Shown here one piece after another: positions 48,004-59,011 of a DNA stretch of 64,000 nucleotides. How positions within the stretch are numbered: position 1 is the first letter of the stretch; the number at the start of each line of letters is the position of its first letter. The DNA comes from Bryum argenteum (taxonomy: Eukaryota > Streptophyta > Bryopsida > Bryales > Bryaceae). The stretch covers positions 2,296,501 through 2,360,500 of the forward strand of contig CM073325.1 of the NCBI GenBank assembly GCA_037043015.1. Direction: 5' to 3'. The notes under the pieces were generated by a model. The model was given only the letters and a program-made list of their open reading frames with translations, searched no databases and was not told the origin of the DNA. Both the position numbers and the translations under genes were made by a program.

Positions 48004-49178
48004 ATGGCAGCGATTGCGAGGAGCCCGCAACGGGCGAAGGAGATGGCAGCCTTGTTATCTCGCTCGATTTCATCCTCAGCGCCTCGAACATTGGAATTGA
48101 AGTCGGGTGAGCAGCAATCCGACCCGTCGCCAGGAATTGTCGCAACTAAGGCTCCCGTCATGAAGAAGTTTTCGATTTATCGATGGGACCCCGACCAGAG
48201 CGCCAAGCCCTTTCTGAAGACTTACACGATTAACACGAACGAGTGCGGGCCGATGGTGCTGGACGCGCTCTTGAAGATTAAGAATGAGGTAGACTCGTCG
48301 CTGGCGTTCCGGCGGTCGTGCCGCGAGGGGATTTGCGGCTCTTGCTCGATGAACATCGCTGGCCAGAACGGTTTGGCGTGCTTGACGCCGATTGATAGCA
48401 AGCATCCCGAGACGATTATCTCCCCGCTGCCGCACATGTACGTGATTAAAGACCTAGTGGTGGATATGGCGCAGTTCTATTCGCAGTATAAGAGCATTGA
48501 GCCCTGGTTGAAGACGAAGAAAGCCGCGCCTGAGGGTAAGGAGTATCTCCAGACCACGAAGGATCGGAAGAAGCTGGACGGTATGTATGAGTGCATCTTG
48601 TGTGCGTGTTGTACCACCTCTTGCCCTAGTTACTGGTGGAATCCAGACAAGTACCTCGGCCCGGCTGCTCTTCTGCAGGCTCACAGGTTTGTCTCTTGTC
48701 TCTTGATACTATCTTAAGCTTTCTTTTAACTAAACGTGGTGCTATGTAATTTCAATAAGCATTTGGTTTTGAAGGCTCTTAGTGTTGCAGATCCTTAATC
48801 TATAACCACTTGTTACAATCGGATAAGTTCAAGTACTATACTTAGCTCTTAGTCCTCGTCATCCTCGTCAGCAGTCTGGTATATCAAATTCGATGTTGTT
48901 ACAATTCTGTCTCATCGTCTTCTAGCATCTAGTAAGCAATTAGGGTTTGCAAGCCGGCATCATCTAGAGGCATATCTGACATTGTTATTGTATGTCTTGT
49001 TATCAGGTGGATAGCGGACAGTAGAGATGAATTCACGAAGGAGAGGTTGGAGGCATTAGACGACCCTTTCAAGCTGTACCGTTGCCACACCATCATGAAC
49101 TGTGCAACCGTTTGTCCCAAGAGCTTGAACCCGGGAATGCAGATCGCTGCGATCCGAAGGAAGCAATTGGCGAGATAA
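48004..49178 (+). CDS. SDHB: succinate dehydrogenase iron-sulfur subunit (complex II), mitochondrial
   Basis: Two exons, 48004-48686 and 49007-49178, give 284 aa. The N terminus ([20 protein letters not shown], Ser-rich after) is a mitochondrial presequence. [20 protein letters not shown] starts the ferredoxin-like domain. The 2Fe-2S ligands are in [20 protein letters not shown] plus the following AC. The 4Fe-4S and 3Fe-4S ligands are in [20 protein letters not shown] and [18 protein letters not shown]. The WW after PSY contributes to the ubiquinone site. It passes electrons from SDHA-FAD to ubiquinone in the inner membrane. Being nuclear with a presequence is the normal plant state. Confidence 0.97.
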
Positions 49179-50390
49179 GTGATCATCGCTTTAGTACATT
49201 GATTGATCTGAAGCAGTACAGCTCGATTGCTCATTGTACATGTCTCGAGCATTGTATCCTGGTTTGTTAGCATCCCAGGTTTTTAGGCAACGGTAGCAAT
49301 AATCTCATTGCCTTGTTCATTTGATACTGAAGAATGAGAAGCTGTACTGGTACCGGTTCATGTTGATTGTCGTGCTAGGCTCTTCAGAAGTTCAATTATG
49401 TACTATCTCTGGCAACTACTAAATAAAGCTTTTACAAATTGCAAAAAAAATCCGTTATGGGATGGTCACTTTCTGTTTCTGCAAATAATATGCTTATGGT
49501 AGTATGAAAGCATGATAAGGAACATCGTCCTGGCAGGATCTAGAATGATCTTATTCAAGGCTTTTAAGATCTCGTTGCACATAAATTGCCGAGGATCCAA
49601 CTTGCTTGTGTTCTTGAATTTATCATGATACTGTCCGTGTGGTAGAGTATATTCTCAACCTAAATGACATTCTACCACGCTGGAGTCCTCGTCGACTTCT
49701 TCATAGCATGTCTTGTGTTCACTAATGTAGTGTGTACTTGAATTGTTGAATATATTGTGCGTGGAGCACCATAATGCAGTCTGCAGCAGACGCTGGGTTT
49801 CCGAATGTCTTTACGGACGAAATACAAACTTTCTATCGAACGATGTACAGTAATCAATCAATCATCAATCATCTTGTACTTCTTTACAATCATATCTTTA
49901 CTATTTTTCCCTTTTTAGTGTCCCATATTTTTGGACAGATCAGAATTGTGATTGCAGATAGGGTGACTACAAGGACGAGGGTGTAGAGATTCTATGAAAG
50001 TTTTGAAGACTTTAAACTTTCTTTATTAAAATTTTCTGAAAATATAACTTCCCCTACATTCACCGGAGTGTACGCAAAGAGTGGCGATCAGCCATTTTTT
50101 TATCTTGGACAAGTGGGAGCACTACTGGCTTCCTCCCCATGCTCATATGAGCTCATGTGGCTAATAAGACAAAAAAATAGCCTGGAATGTCAGGCACTGA
50201 AGCGGAAGCTCCGGGGGGTCAATGGCGACAAGGAGTTTTTTTTTTTTTTAATGCTCAAAACCAGAAGCTCTGCCTTTGGCGATTAGCAGGCTTTTCCTTG
50301 TGCACTTGGGGCGACAGGCTCCTCTCCGAAGTATGCACAGTGGCGACTCCTTTGGAAGACGAGGAGCTCGATGGAGCAGCAATGGCTGGC
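49179..50390. other. 3' flank of SDHB and spacer
   Basis: No gene recognised. A 13-14 bp T run lies at about 50236-50249. Confidence 0.5.
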
Positions 50391-50772
50391 TAGTGCTTGA
50401 AGATTGAAGTGAGGATTCTCAAATCGCAGCGTTGTGTGCATTGCGCACTCAACCCAGCCAAAGTAGGAATCCTCACCAAGATCTACTCAAGTTTGATAGC
50501 TTAGAGGCTTGCGGTTAGGTTGATAGTGCTTGAAGATTGAAGTGAGGATTCTTAAATCGCAGCGTTGTGTGCATTGCGCACTCAACCCGGCCAGAGTAGG
50601 ATTCCTCACCAAGATCTACTCAAGTTTGATAGCTTAGAGGCTGGCGGTTAGGTTGATAGTGCTTGAAGATTGAAGTGAGGATTCTTAAATCGCAGCGTTG
50701 TGTGCATTGCGCACTCAACCCGGCCAGAGTAGGAATCCTCACCAAGATCTACTCAAGTTTGATAGCTTAGAG
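50391..50772. repeat. 133-bp tandem repeat, 2.9 copies, each able to form a hairpin
   Basis: TAGTGCTTGAAGATTGAAGT begins at 50391, 50524 and 50657, an exact 133-bp period. Each unit has an outer inverted repeat (GTGAGGATTC...GAATCCTCAC; in the second unit the right arm is GATTCCTCAC). An inner one (GTTGTGTGC...GCACTCAAC) is nested inside, so each could fold into an imperfect stem-loop of about 68 nt. Confidence 0.88.
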
Positions 50773-51095
50773 AGGAGCTCCTTCCTCCGCCGCAATTGAA
50801 TCGGGACTTGCTAGTCGTCTCCCGAGTGTTCTAGTAGGACAGTTACCAAGTACGTGAACTGAGCGGTGAGCGAGGGTGAGCGCTCTTGGTGCGTCACGGA
50901 TTAGGGTTCCTCGTCAAACATGTTGCTGATGCAACTGATCTGCACCCAATTTGAAATCACAATTCTGCTAAGGAGAGTTGAACACCAGCCACGAATAGCC
51001 CCACCCAGTGCGAGTAGCAGACCCACCACCCCACCTTAGTTAGTACTGACAATTAAAATTTGAAATCATAAACTCGCTGTCATGGTGAAAACAGA
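50773..51095. other. spacer, no gene recognised
   Basis: Nothing coding or structured that I can support. Confidence 0.5.
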
Positions 51096-51099
51096 GTGC

Positions 51100-52123
51100 T
51101 ACTGCTCTGCACCCCTTCTCACCGTGTCATCACGCCACGAATCTATGGCATTCAAGAACGGGAAATTCTCCATCGTGAAGAATTTCTGCGCGTACAACTT
51201 CACTCATGCATCCAGGAGACCACCAAGGCGGTTCCGGACCTTAGACTTCATGAAGCTCAGTGTCGAGAATGTTCGTTCCTCTTCTACAACGCCCAAGACA
51301 GCGGTAATGGCACTTCAGGCACACTGAGGATCTCGAGTAGCCCTCTGTAATCGCTAAAGTTCGTCATTGGACGCCCATGGCTAAGGAGGAAGAAGACAAC
51401 TCGAAATTGGATCAACTTCCGACGTTGCTCCTTCCCATCACCAGCCTGTACTCGCTGGACAATTGTATCCCCCGCCCTCCCTTGTTTTGCAAAGTAAATT
51501 TTTTCATTCTTAACATGAGCATTGGAGGATAGAAAGTAAAATTGACCTGCGAGCAATTTTCCATAAGATGCAAGTGCCCTGCGGCGGCCTGCATGCTTCC
51601 AAAGGCTATCAATTTTTGGAACGAGCAGTTTATCACGACCCTCAACTTCAGTACAGATCTTGCATCGGACTTGTCTCACATCACTATTCTCAGACACAAT
51701 GGACTCTGCCCAGGGCAACCTCGCCGCCCACGAATCCTGCCAAACACGGTTTCGTTCATACCCACGTGGCCGTAATCGCGCAAGCTCATGCGCAGGAGAG
51801 GCCTTGATCGGGTCGAGCTCTTCCACCTCCGACCCCACGCCGCGGCGTGCTCGAGCAAGCTCATGCGCCAGGAAAGCTAATTAAACCCGGGTCAAACTCC
51901 TCCACCTCGGACATCGCAGGCACCGCTCGTTTATCTTCCTCGCCGCCAGCCAATGTCGATTGCACGCTAACATCACCCGAGGAGGACTACAGCTGCCATT
52001 GCTCCCTTCCACCTCAGTCGTGTCGAATTGAAGGGAGTGAATCTCGTTTCCAAGGGAGTCCACCTCGTCAACTTCTCCGCTGCCATACAAGAACTTGGTT
52101 AGTATTGACTGCTTGGGCGCCAT
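51100..52123 (-). pseudogene. hAT-like transposase-derived gene, internally deleted and broken
   Basis: On the minus strand a start codon at 52123 opens MAPKQSILTKFLYGSGEVDE, about 50 residues. After a disturbed stretch the frame at 51838-51284 reads RNRVWQDSWAARLPWAESIV, then the zinc-finger-like VRCKICTEVEGRDKLLVPKI, DSLWKHAGRRRALASYGK and GRPMTNFSDYRGLLEILSVP. This N-terminal pattern is one I associate with amplified hAT-like genes of seed-free plants. In another frame, 51279 to about 51125 encodes EEERTFSTLSFMKSKVRNRL and YAQKFFTMENFPFLNAIDSW with a TGA between, which is the C-terminal hAT dimerisation region. The whole catalytic core is missing. The left TIR of the 11.7 kb element lies 70 bp upstream of the start codon. 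Confidence 0.78.
51765..51916. repeat. imperfect ~75-bp tandem duplication in the hAT-like pseudogene
   Basis: On the minus strand CGAGGTGGAGGAGTTTGACC ... GCGCATGAGCTTGCTCGAGC is followed by CGGAGGTGGAAGAGCTCGAC ... GCGCATGAGCTTGCGCGATT. The upstream unit runs into a TGA in the relevant frame. Confidence 0.75.
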
Positions 52124-52192
52124 GAGAACAACGTCAATTGCACAAATTCAACCCTAGTGTCAAAACACCACAGCCAATACAAAAATGCAAAG

Positions 52193-52217
52193 AACACGCA
52201 ATTAAGCAATTATGCAC
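52193..52217 (+). repeat. left terminal inverted repeat (25 bp)
   Basis: Starts AACACGCAATTAAGC and ends AATTATGCAC. It is identical to the reverse complement of 63843-63867. AAAG lies directly outside. Confidence 0.92.
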
Positions 52218-52973
52218 TTTGCCAAGTGCACTCAATGGCATGTCAAAACAACAACATTTTCCTCCAAAATGAAAAAAAACAACAAAAATTCCACACAAAA
52301 AAAAAAAATTTAAATGTGGAGGCACTAAACTTAAACTAACGAGAAATAGTATTTTTTTAATAACAAATTTGTTGCTAAATCATGTTTTATTGCTTTGTAA
52401 ATACTACCAAATTATTATATTCAAATATTGCCAACATCTATTTTATTATTTTGTGTACCATATAAATTTTTGGAATACAAATCCCAATGGATCAATATGA
52501 AGGACAACGTCACGTCTTGGAGTGCAAAATTGAAATTTAAAGAATTTCAAAGATTCAATTTTGTCCTTGAACTTCCTATAGTGTTTCTTTTTAGATTCAA
52601 TGCAATTTTGATTATGAACTTCTACGTTGTACATTGCTATATGACATTTATATACTATTTTTGGCATTTATACAATAGACATACTTTATAAGAGATAAAA
52701 GGCCAACATGTGCTATTCAACGAGAAAATATGTAGCATCTCGCTCTATATTATATGAAAATCCATACATAAAATTCATAAACGTACTTTAGAACTCGATA
52801 GTAAATACTATAATATAACATGCATAATACTATAACCAAACATCTCATACTTTACTCAAACATATCAATCAAACCTAACATGCCACCTAAACATCATATT
52901 GACTTGCTACTTATAAATCTCGATGCTCTAATCATCCTCCTCCATTGTCCTACCTCAGATCGCTTCATAGGCC
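52218..52973. other. left AT-rich non-coding arm of the element
   Basis: A-rich tracts and no supported gene. An 87-codon frame at 52428-52691 has no recognisable content. Confidence 0.5.
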
Positions 52974-54153
52974 TCATGTACCATACGATCCATCTTGCCG
53001 CCCGGCGACACCGGGGATCAATAGAATCTTGAAGACCGATGGACGCAGACTCTCTCGTGATGCGTGAATCGCCCGGCTCACCGTGGCGAGAGTGTACCTT
53101 ATGCCATCGGTGTTATAGTAGAAGCCGTCTCTAAATGTCATCATTGGTGCAAAGGCCTCGTTGAAAGCTATGGTGTCCGCCGATTCCGTAGATTGTGGAA
53201 TGGATGGCACCATTGGTCTCGTTTGAATTGGAGTATCTAGAACCACCTCTGGTATCTCCGATCCTTCCTCAAAGCCATTAGGTTCCACGAGGCGAATGAA
53301 GCCCGTCGTCACATGAGTTATGATCGGGCGAGGTACATCATCTGCCATACTCACGCGGTATGCCGTACATTTGCCAATGTGTATGGTCTTTGGAATAGAA
53401 GTATCCGCTTCATCTCCAAGCTCGTCCTCGTCACTACCGCCTTCCTCTCGAACCTATGTTCATCGGATCTTCACCGGAAATGCCAACGCCGGTGCTCCTT
53501 GTTGCACTGTCATCTCGAGGATCTGAAATTGTCCTTGGAAGTTGTCAAACAACTTTGTATACAAGAAGTTTAGCCTTTCCAGGCTATCGTCAATGACAAT
53601 GATCTCCGATCCATGGAAACCTCCATGAAGGATTGTCGGAATGGCCGTTGTAATGTTATACGCAGACAAACCCCAACCAATTGGCAAATACGCATCCACC
53701 ATCTAGAGAGAGCTCGGATGGCGATCGCCGAGTCTATCACCCTCCGACGGTTGATGTGTGCTCACCCCATTGATCGTGAAATACAAGTGGTAGTGGACGG
53801 TCCCGTAAACATAATTCGGTTTGGGGAAGTATCAACGGTGTTGCATATGAACAACAACACCTCCAAATGGTTCCACCGCTTCGCTTGTCAGAATCGACCA
53901 CCCCGTGTAAAGTTGAGGGCATACTGATCAACCGAGTTTGCGCCAAATGCCCAACATCCATGTCGTTGAGTGCCACCTTCGGGAAGTTTGAGCTTCGCGA
54001 ACAACTCGGCATTAAGAACACGGCCGTGGTGGTAACGAGAATACTGTTCCATCGTTCAACGCCCGTCATCCATGCGACAATTGTGCAATAACTTTGGTGA
54101 ATCGCTTCTTCTTCCTGGGGACCGTCTCCACGCCTTCCCCACCACGCCGACAA
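52974..54153 (-). pseudogene. unrecognised ORF remnants of the 11.7 kb element
   Basis: Three minus-strand open pieces in changing frames: 53737-54153, 53460-53702 (includes YLPIGWGLSAYNITTAIPTI and HGSEIIVIDDSLERLNFLYT) and 52974-53354 (includes FNEAFAPMMTFRDGFYYNTD). In the first interval the alternative frame contains LNAELFAKLKLPEGGTQRHG, which looks more protein-like than the long open frame; frameshifts are therefore likely. I recognise no domain. They continue the coding direction of the ParB-like gene and probably formed its 3' part or separate exons. Confidence 0.5.
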
Positions 54154-54726
54154 TCAACAACCCACAAGTACGATTGTGTCAATCACGGACATCGTCGATG
54201 AAATAATCCTTCCCAAGCTCGAACCATAAGATGATCCGGTGTCTTGTGCGAGTTGGCCTTCGAACTTGTGTAACACCCACTTCCATGTGACGGTAGTGAC
54301 ACCACCTTCATCTGCTGATGCTTCCACTTCTCCATGTGTTCTTGTTGCAATGTCCTGATAGTGAACCTTGATGGAGGTGGGAATAAGTTCACTTATGTCT
54401 GTCAACTTGGACACCTTCTCTCGTGTAGGTTTAGCCCATGCGGCTTTTGTGTCTTTGGCCAAGTCCTTGCCAAATGCATCAATTTGCTCCTTGCCCCCGG
54501 GAAAATAATTCCGTACAGATATGTGGAAGAACTCTTCCATGGAATTAGGTGAGCACTCTTTGTTGGACACCATTAACCAACGAGTGATATTAGCGACCGC
54601 TTCTTGTCTCATGATCCGGTCAACTGCACCTGCAATAGTACGGGGATCCCTAGACGCATCCTCGATGGCGTGAAAGTAATATGATTGTCGAGTCTGCGGT
54701 TGTCCTCCCCACCGGCTTAGCCGCAC
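54154..54726 (-). pseudogene. unrecognised ORF of the 11.7 kb element
   Basis: An open frame of 190 codons on minus, including YYFHAIEDASRDPRTIAGAV, RWLMVSNKECSPNSMEEFFH and TWKWVLHKFEGQLAQDTG. No domain recognised. It lies directly downstream of the ParB-like ORF and may be the next part of the same protein, since the two open frames almost abut (54726/54736) in different frames. Confidence 0.5.
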
Positions 54727-54735
54727 AAGACTTGA

Positions 54736-56296
54736 CTAGCCGTAGATAAGCGGATCGGGAACCACATTGAGCGGCCTCAACCAATTCACGGTCATTCGCT
54801 TCCGACGCTCCCGTACATCCACAGTAGGATCTAGGTTGTTCTTGTCTGCAAACGCCTTCCACTTCTTCTCCTCTTCCTTGCTATAAAAGAGATAGCCATC
54901 TTCGTAGTCCTTGCACACTTGAAGGATAGCTTCGTAACACTCGCGCCGAGGATTCCACGCATGAATGGTCAAGTCATGCATCTGCTTTGCCAACCTCTTG
55001 ATTGTTATACCTTTGTTGCCCTCAACAAGGTTCTTCTGCACTGCATTAGCCGCACACACCAGAGCTTTAGCCCTGCGTTCATCGTCTGCACGAACCAAGC
55101 TATCAGGCTTCCCATACAACTCCCAAATCTCGCGTAGCTTTCTCAAGTCCTCATCCATGGTGGAATATTTTGTCCTATTCCATTCCTTCTTGTTGACCCG
55201 CGCGGACTTCGCTAGGTACAATGCAGGATCATCGTATACGACAAATGTTGCCTCCCGCATTTCAAAGATGTTAACAAACTCAAGATGTGAGTTTGTGTTG
55301 GGCAACCTCTTCCTTCGCAAAATTGCAGGCTGCAACTATGTGTTGTCCATCCACTGGCTCCCAAATGATCCTCTCCTGAAGCCAACACAACTGAGAGTGT
55401 GTTGTACCGTGAATAGACGCTAATCCGTGTGTATCAAATATGCGTTGGAACTCTCGTTGTGCTTCTTTTCGAGGGGAATGACACCTCTTCTCGCCGAACC
55501 ACACCATCGTCGGTAGTGACATCCACAATGTATTGATCGGACGAAGAACCAACTTGCTCACACAAGTCTTGTTCTCCGGATGTCTCATAAAGTCATAAAC
55601 CTCTCTAACTCTCTTTGCAGAGAGTACCCGATGGTTTGTCAAAGGACTCTCCACTTGGATAATCTTGTCGATCTTCACCTCGAATACAATGTCCCCCCAT
55701 AGTGATCCTTTCGCAATTTCTGCTTCAGTAGGTATCGGTGCTAGGAACTTACTTGACGTTGAGGCCTCCAACGCCATCCTCGGTTCCGACTCTGAATCCT
55801 CTTCGTCCTGGTCCGATACTTCTTGAAACTCGTCCTCCACTGCCGATACATTCAGTGAAGAACTCGGTACATAAGCAGATGCTCCATGCTGAGCTGGAAA
55901 CCTCATGGTTGTAGACCCACTACCCCTACCACGTGCCCTCGATCCTCGTCCAGTTGACCTCGCACCACTTGTAGCCACATTCGACGATCGTCCACCTGAA
56001 CCAGATGCTATGTCGCCTCTCTCACGTCGTGGCCGCTTTGAAGGACGTCCTCTTCCACATAGAGGAACACTTCCTACAGGCGGCTCAGTAGTCGCGATAC
56101 GCTGGACGGGCACAGATTGTGCAATCTGCTGAAGTGGCTGGTAATCCAACTCACTTCCAATAACATAACTACGGTGAATTGGATCCGTCTCTTCTGGTTC
56201 AGCTGGTGGACCTTGTGATGTTGCATGTGTTGGATCCGCCTCTAGTAATGCTTCGTACTTAATATGGGCATCCATAAGAACCATTGCGCGCCACAT
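54736..56296 (-). pseudogene. ParB/sulfiredoxin-like domain protein, frameshifted
   Basis: The upstream open frame (56296-55280) has a low-complexity, basic and Gly/Arg/Ser-rich linker (GRGRPSKRPRRERGD, TGRGSRARGRGSGS) and an acidic stretch. Then comes VFEVKIDKIIQVESPLTNHR, REVYDFMRHPENKTCVSKLV and IIWEPVDGQHIVAACNFAKE. The beta-strand, helix and DGQH order resembles ParB/Srx-fold nuclease or CTPase domains, where DG.H lies in the nucleotide pocket. After a frameshift near 55300-55330 the frame 55335-54736 continues with FVVYDDPALYLAKSARVNKK and LRKLREIWELYGKPDSLV, as expected for the same protein. Family assignment is by eye. Its function in the element is unknown; DNA binding is a reasonable inference. 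Confidence 0.6.
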
Positions 56297-56302
56297 CCTC
56301 CC

Positions 56303-56700
56303 GTGATAACCCTAGACAATGTGACATATGCTCCCGCCGTCGCGTCGCGTGCGCAGGAGAGCGATATTCAGCCAAAATTTCTGCAAGGTATTGAGAAATT
56401 TCACGGACCCAGAACTTGCAAGCAAGGATTCTGGAATGGATGCAAGAAGAAGCTGTCTCGACAGAGAAGTCTTCTGCATTGCTTCATCAGCATCTGGGAC
56501 ACACATCACATATATCATGTCAGACGATGGGCGGGTAGTAATTGCTTGAATCTCGCCAAAACGCTTGCCTAACGCTGACGTACGGTCCCTTATTTTAAAA
56601 GGTTGGTGCGTCATCCACAAATAAGGCTTTGAGGGGTCCTCTTCTACAATCCACCATCCGTGCTTCTCCCATGTCTTGTCGATTTTGCAGTTGGTTCCGA
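56303..56700 (-). pseudogene. N-terminal ORF piece of the element's left arm
   Basis: The minus-strand frame includes WWIVEEDPSKPYLWMTHQPF, RFGEIQAITTRPSSDMIYVM and SLLASSGSVKFLNTLQKFWL. It ends at a stop near 56312, just before the ParB-like frame begins. It is probably an upstream exon or a frameshifted 5' part of that gene. No domain recognised. Confidence 0.5.
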
Positions 56701-56730
56701 CGTTGCGGGCATGGCAACCTGATCATCATT

Positions 56731-58230
56731 GGAACACAATATCATAATGGTTAATATGGTGTAATTTAGAGTCTATTTGACAATTGTTTTGATTTCTATT
56801 CAATAAAATATTGATAACTTATACCAAAATTCACCATCCGACCACATGGTTCATGTGAATATAGACAAACATAGGCCATTTTGTTTGTTTTGATTCTAAT
56901 ATGACTCCATGTGGAAGTTGTTTTATGATTGACGACTCTTTAGCCCCGAAAAGCCTAGGCCATTATTCTTCAAGAAACACTTCAAATCAGTCACTATCAA
57001 AAAGTGGCTTCAAAATCTAGTTTTAGAGTGAAATTTAAGACTTCTAATCCTAGAATCTTAAAATAAACATTGATATAAAGCCACCAAATTTTTTAGGCTA
57101 CTATGCATCGGAAGGATTAAAATATTATAGCATTTGAAATCATAAGAATAATTCATTTGCTTAATTGTATTTAGTGGTCTAGCACACTTTAATTTCACTT
57201 GGCTTAAAAAAAATTCACTATACAAGGTCTAACTTCTTTAAAATCATGATTGGTATGATCATGTTGGTTACCTTAAACCAATTTCTAGACATGGAAAAGG
57301 TGTGTAGCATATTCAAAACAAATATACAAAGGATCGAGATTGAAATTATTTGACAAAATTTTATGCCACATTTTAATCTTTTGTGAACTCAACATGCTTT
57401 AGAATGAAAATCCAAAATGATTGATAAGAATTTATTTATCACATAAAATTTTCGCTAGAAAAAAAAAAATTTAAATGAAGATCTATAGGTTTTATGTAGA
57501 AAATAGTATTTTTTTTCTTTCCCTTGACCAAAATGTGTGAACACGTTTGATCAAGTTAAATGCTCTGTTCTGATGAAGACAATTTTAGAAATTTGGAATC
57601 GTAAAAGAAGGTAATATTTTTAGTCTCAAACGATTTGTATGTGAAAGATGTTAGTTCTACAATATCTACATTAATATTTTTACTATCATGTGTTGCTAAA
57701 TGTTTTCATTTTTCTTGTTCTTAAGCAAGTAACTATAATGTATGACGGGTATCAATATGGGCGGGTATCCCTCATAGGCGGCGGTATCGACGTTTGAAAT
57801 GGCTTTAATATAGTAAATGGGATGTTTATTGGAGTTCACTTGGTTGATTGTTTCAGGGTGTGCTTGCACACACCCCTTGCAATCTCTAATTTTTTATTAT
57901 TTTTATTTTTAAAAGATTTTTAAATTTTTTTAGGGTTTAAGGTTTTAAGATTAGGATTTTGGTGGCTTTGGTGGCGGCATGTGGCATGCAACAAAGACCA
58001 CAAAGAGATGAAGGGAGGAAGACGAAGATTTTAACATATCGAGTCAGAGTGGACAACTTGAATAGTAGCGTCACATGCACAAGAGCGAACAAGAACCCAA
58101 AATGCACGCCGCAATGTGAGCAAACAATACCAAAGTGATAGCAATGAGGAATAGCAACAAGATCGTAAAGTAGCAAGCATCGATTCGATAGCAACAAAGA
58201 AGCGCGCGATCTGGTACAATAGCAAGAATG
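56731..58230. other. AT-rich interior of the element
   Basis: No supported gene. Long minus-strand frames at 57937-58578 are mirror images of the Arg/Lys/Glu-rich repeats on the plus strand and are not called. Confidence 0.5.
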
Positions 58231-58365
58231 ATTGGTACTAGAGCAAGCGGCGATTCGGTACAACAAAGAAGAAGCGATAAGGAGAATCGGCAAAAAGATT
58301 TTTGGTTGCAACAAGTCACGAAACTCTCCTAGTGCTCTACTGGATCGTCCTAGCGGCGTTCTTGA

Positions 58366-58495
58366 GAAACACGAGCAAGAGCGGAGGAGGAAGAAAAAAG
58401 GCAATAGCAACCTGCGAGAACACGAGCAAGAGCGGAGGAGGAAGAAACGGCAACAACGACCTTCAAAAACACGAGCGGGCGGAGGAGGAAGAAAA
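58366..58495. repeat. ~60-bp tandem repeat, about 2.5-3 copies
   Basis: ACACGAGCAAGAGCGGAGGA followed by GGAAGAAA occurs twice, then a shortened version (ACACGAGCGGGCGGAGGA). In one frame it would encode Arg/Lys/Glu-rich peptides, but no gene is supported. Confidence 0.8.
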
Positions 58496-58536
58496 CGGCA
58501 AGTGTGCGAGAAGATCGAAGCGGGGAGGTCGGATGG

Positions 58537-58706
58537 AAAAAAGAGAGGAGGTGGTAGAGGTGTTCGCCCGGGTACCACCCGCCCCCCCTGCGCTTCTTTG
58601 GCGGTGACTGCGGTCGAGTGCGGTGCGCGCTGCGCACCTCGACCATGCAGTCACCCGCCAAAGAAGCAGGGGGCCATGGGGTACCCGGCCACCTCTACCA
58701 CCTCCT

Positions 58707-58741
<35 letters not shown>
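58537..58741. repeat. ~180-bp GC-rich imperfect palindrome followed by poly-T
   Basis: The left arm begins AAAAAAGAGAGGAGGTGGTA (58537) and the right arm ends TACCACCTCCTCTCTTTTTT. Inner pairs include CCGGGTACC/GGTACCCGG, GCTTCTTTGGCGG/CCGCCAAAGAAGC, GGTGACTG/CAGTCACC and TCGAGTGCG/CGCACCTCGA. The centre is near 58626-58634. A run of about 31 T follows the right arm to 58741. GC content is far above the surroundings. Confidence 0.9.
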
Positions 58742-58745
<4 letters not shown>

Positions 58746-58973
58746 GAAATAATGTCATTTTTAGTTGAGGATGTCTAATCAAAGGTATTTTTATTGCTGT
58801 ATTATAGCAATTTTGTTGTATGTTAAGTTTTTTAAAAAACTTTCTATAATTATGAAAACAATTGAATGATTTTAGTAGAAGGCTAAATAATGTAATCTAC
58901 AAGTTATTGTTTCACTAAATTCTTGAAATTTTGTTGTATGTTGTGAATCATTTTTTTAATTCTTAAAATTGAC

Positions 58974-59011
<38 letters not shown>

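Noticed and set aside
50391..50772. CRISPR-like array
   Set aside because: The units are directly adjacent 133-bp tandem copies with no variable spacers, and the genome is that of a plant.
58232..58744. 170-codon plus-strand ORF rich in Arg, Lys and Glu, and its minus-strand mirror
   Set aside because: Generated by purine-rich tandem repeats, the palindrome and the poly-T tract. No independent evidence of coding.
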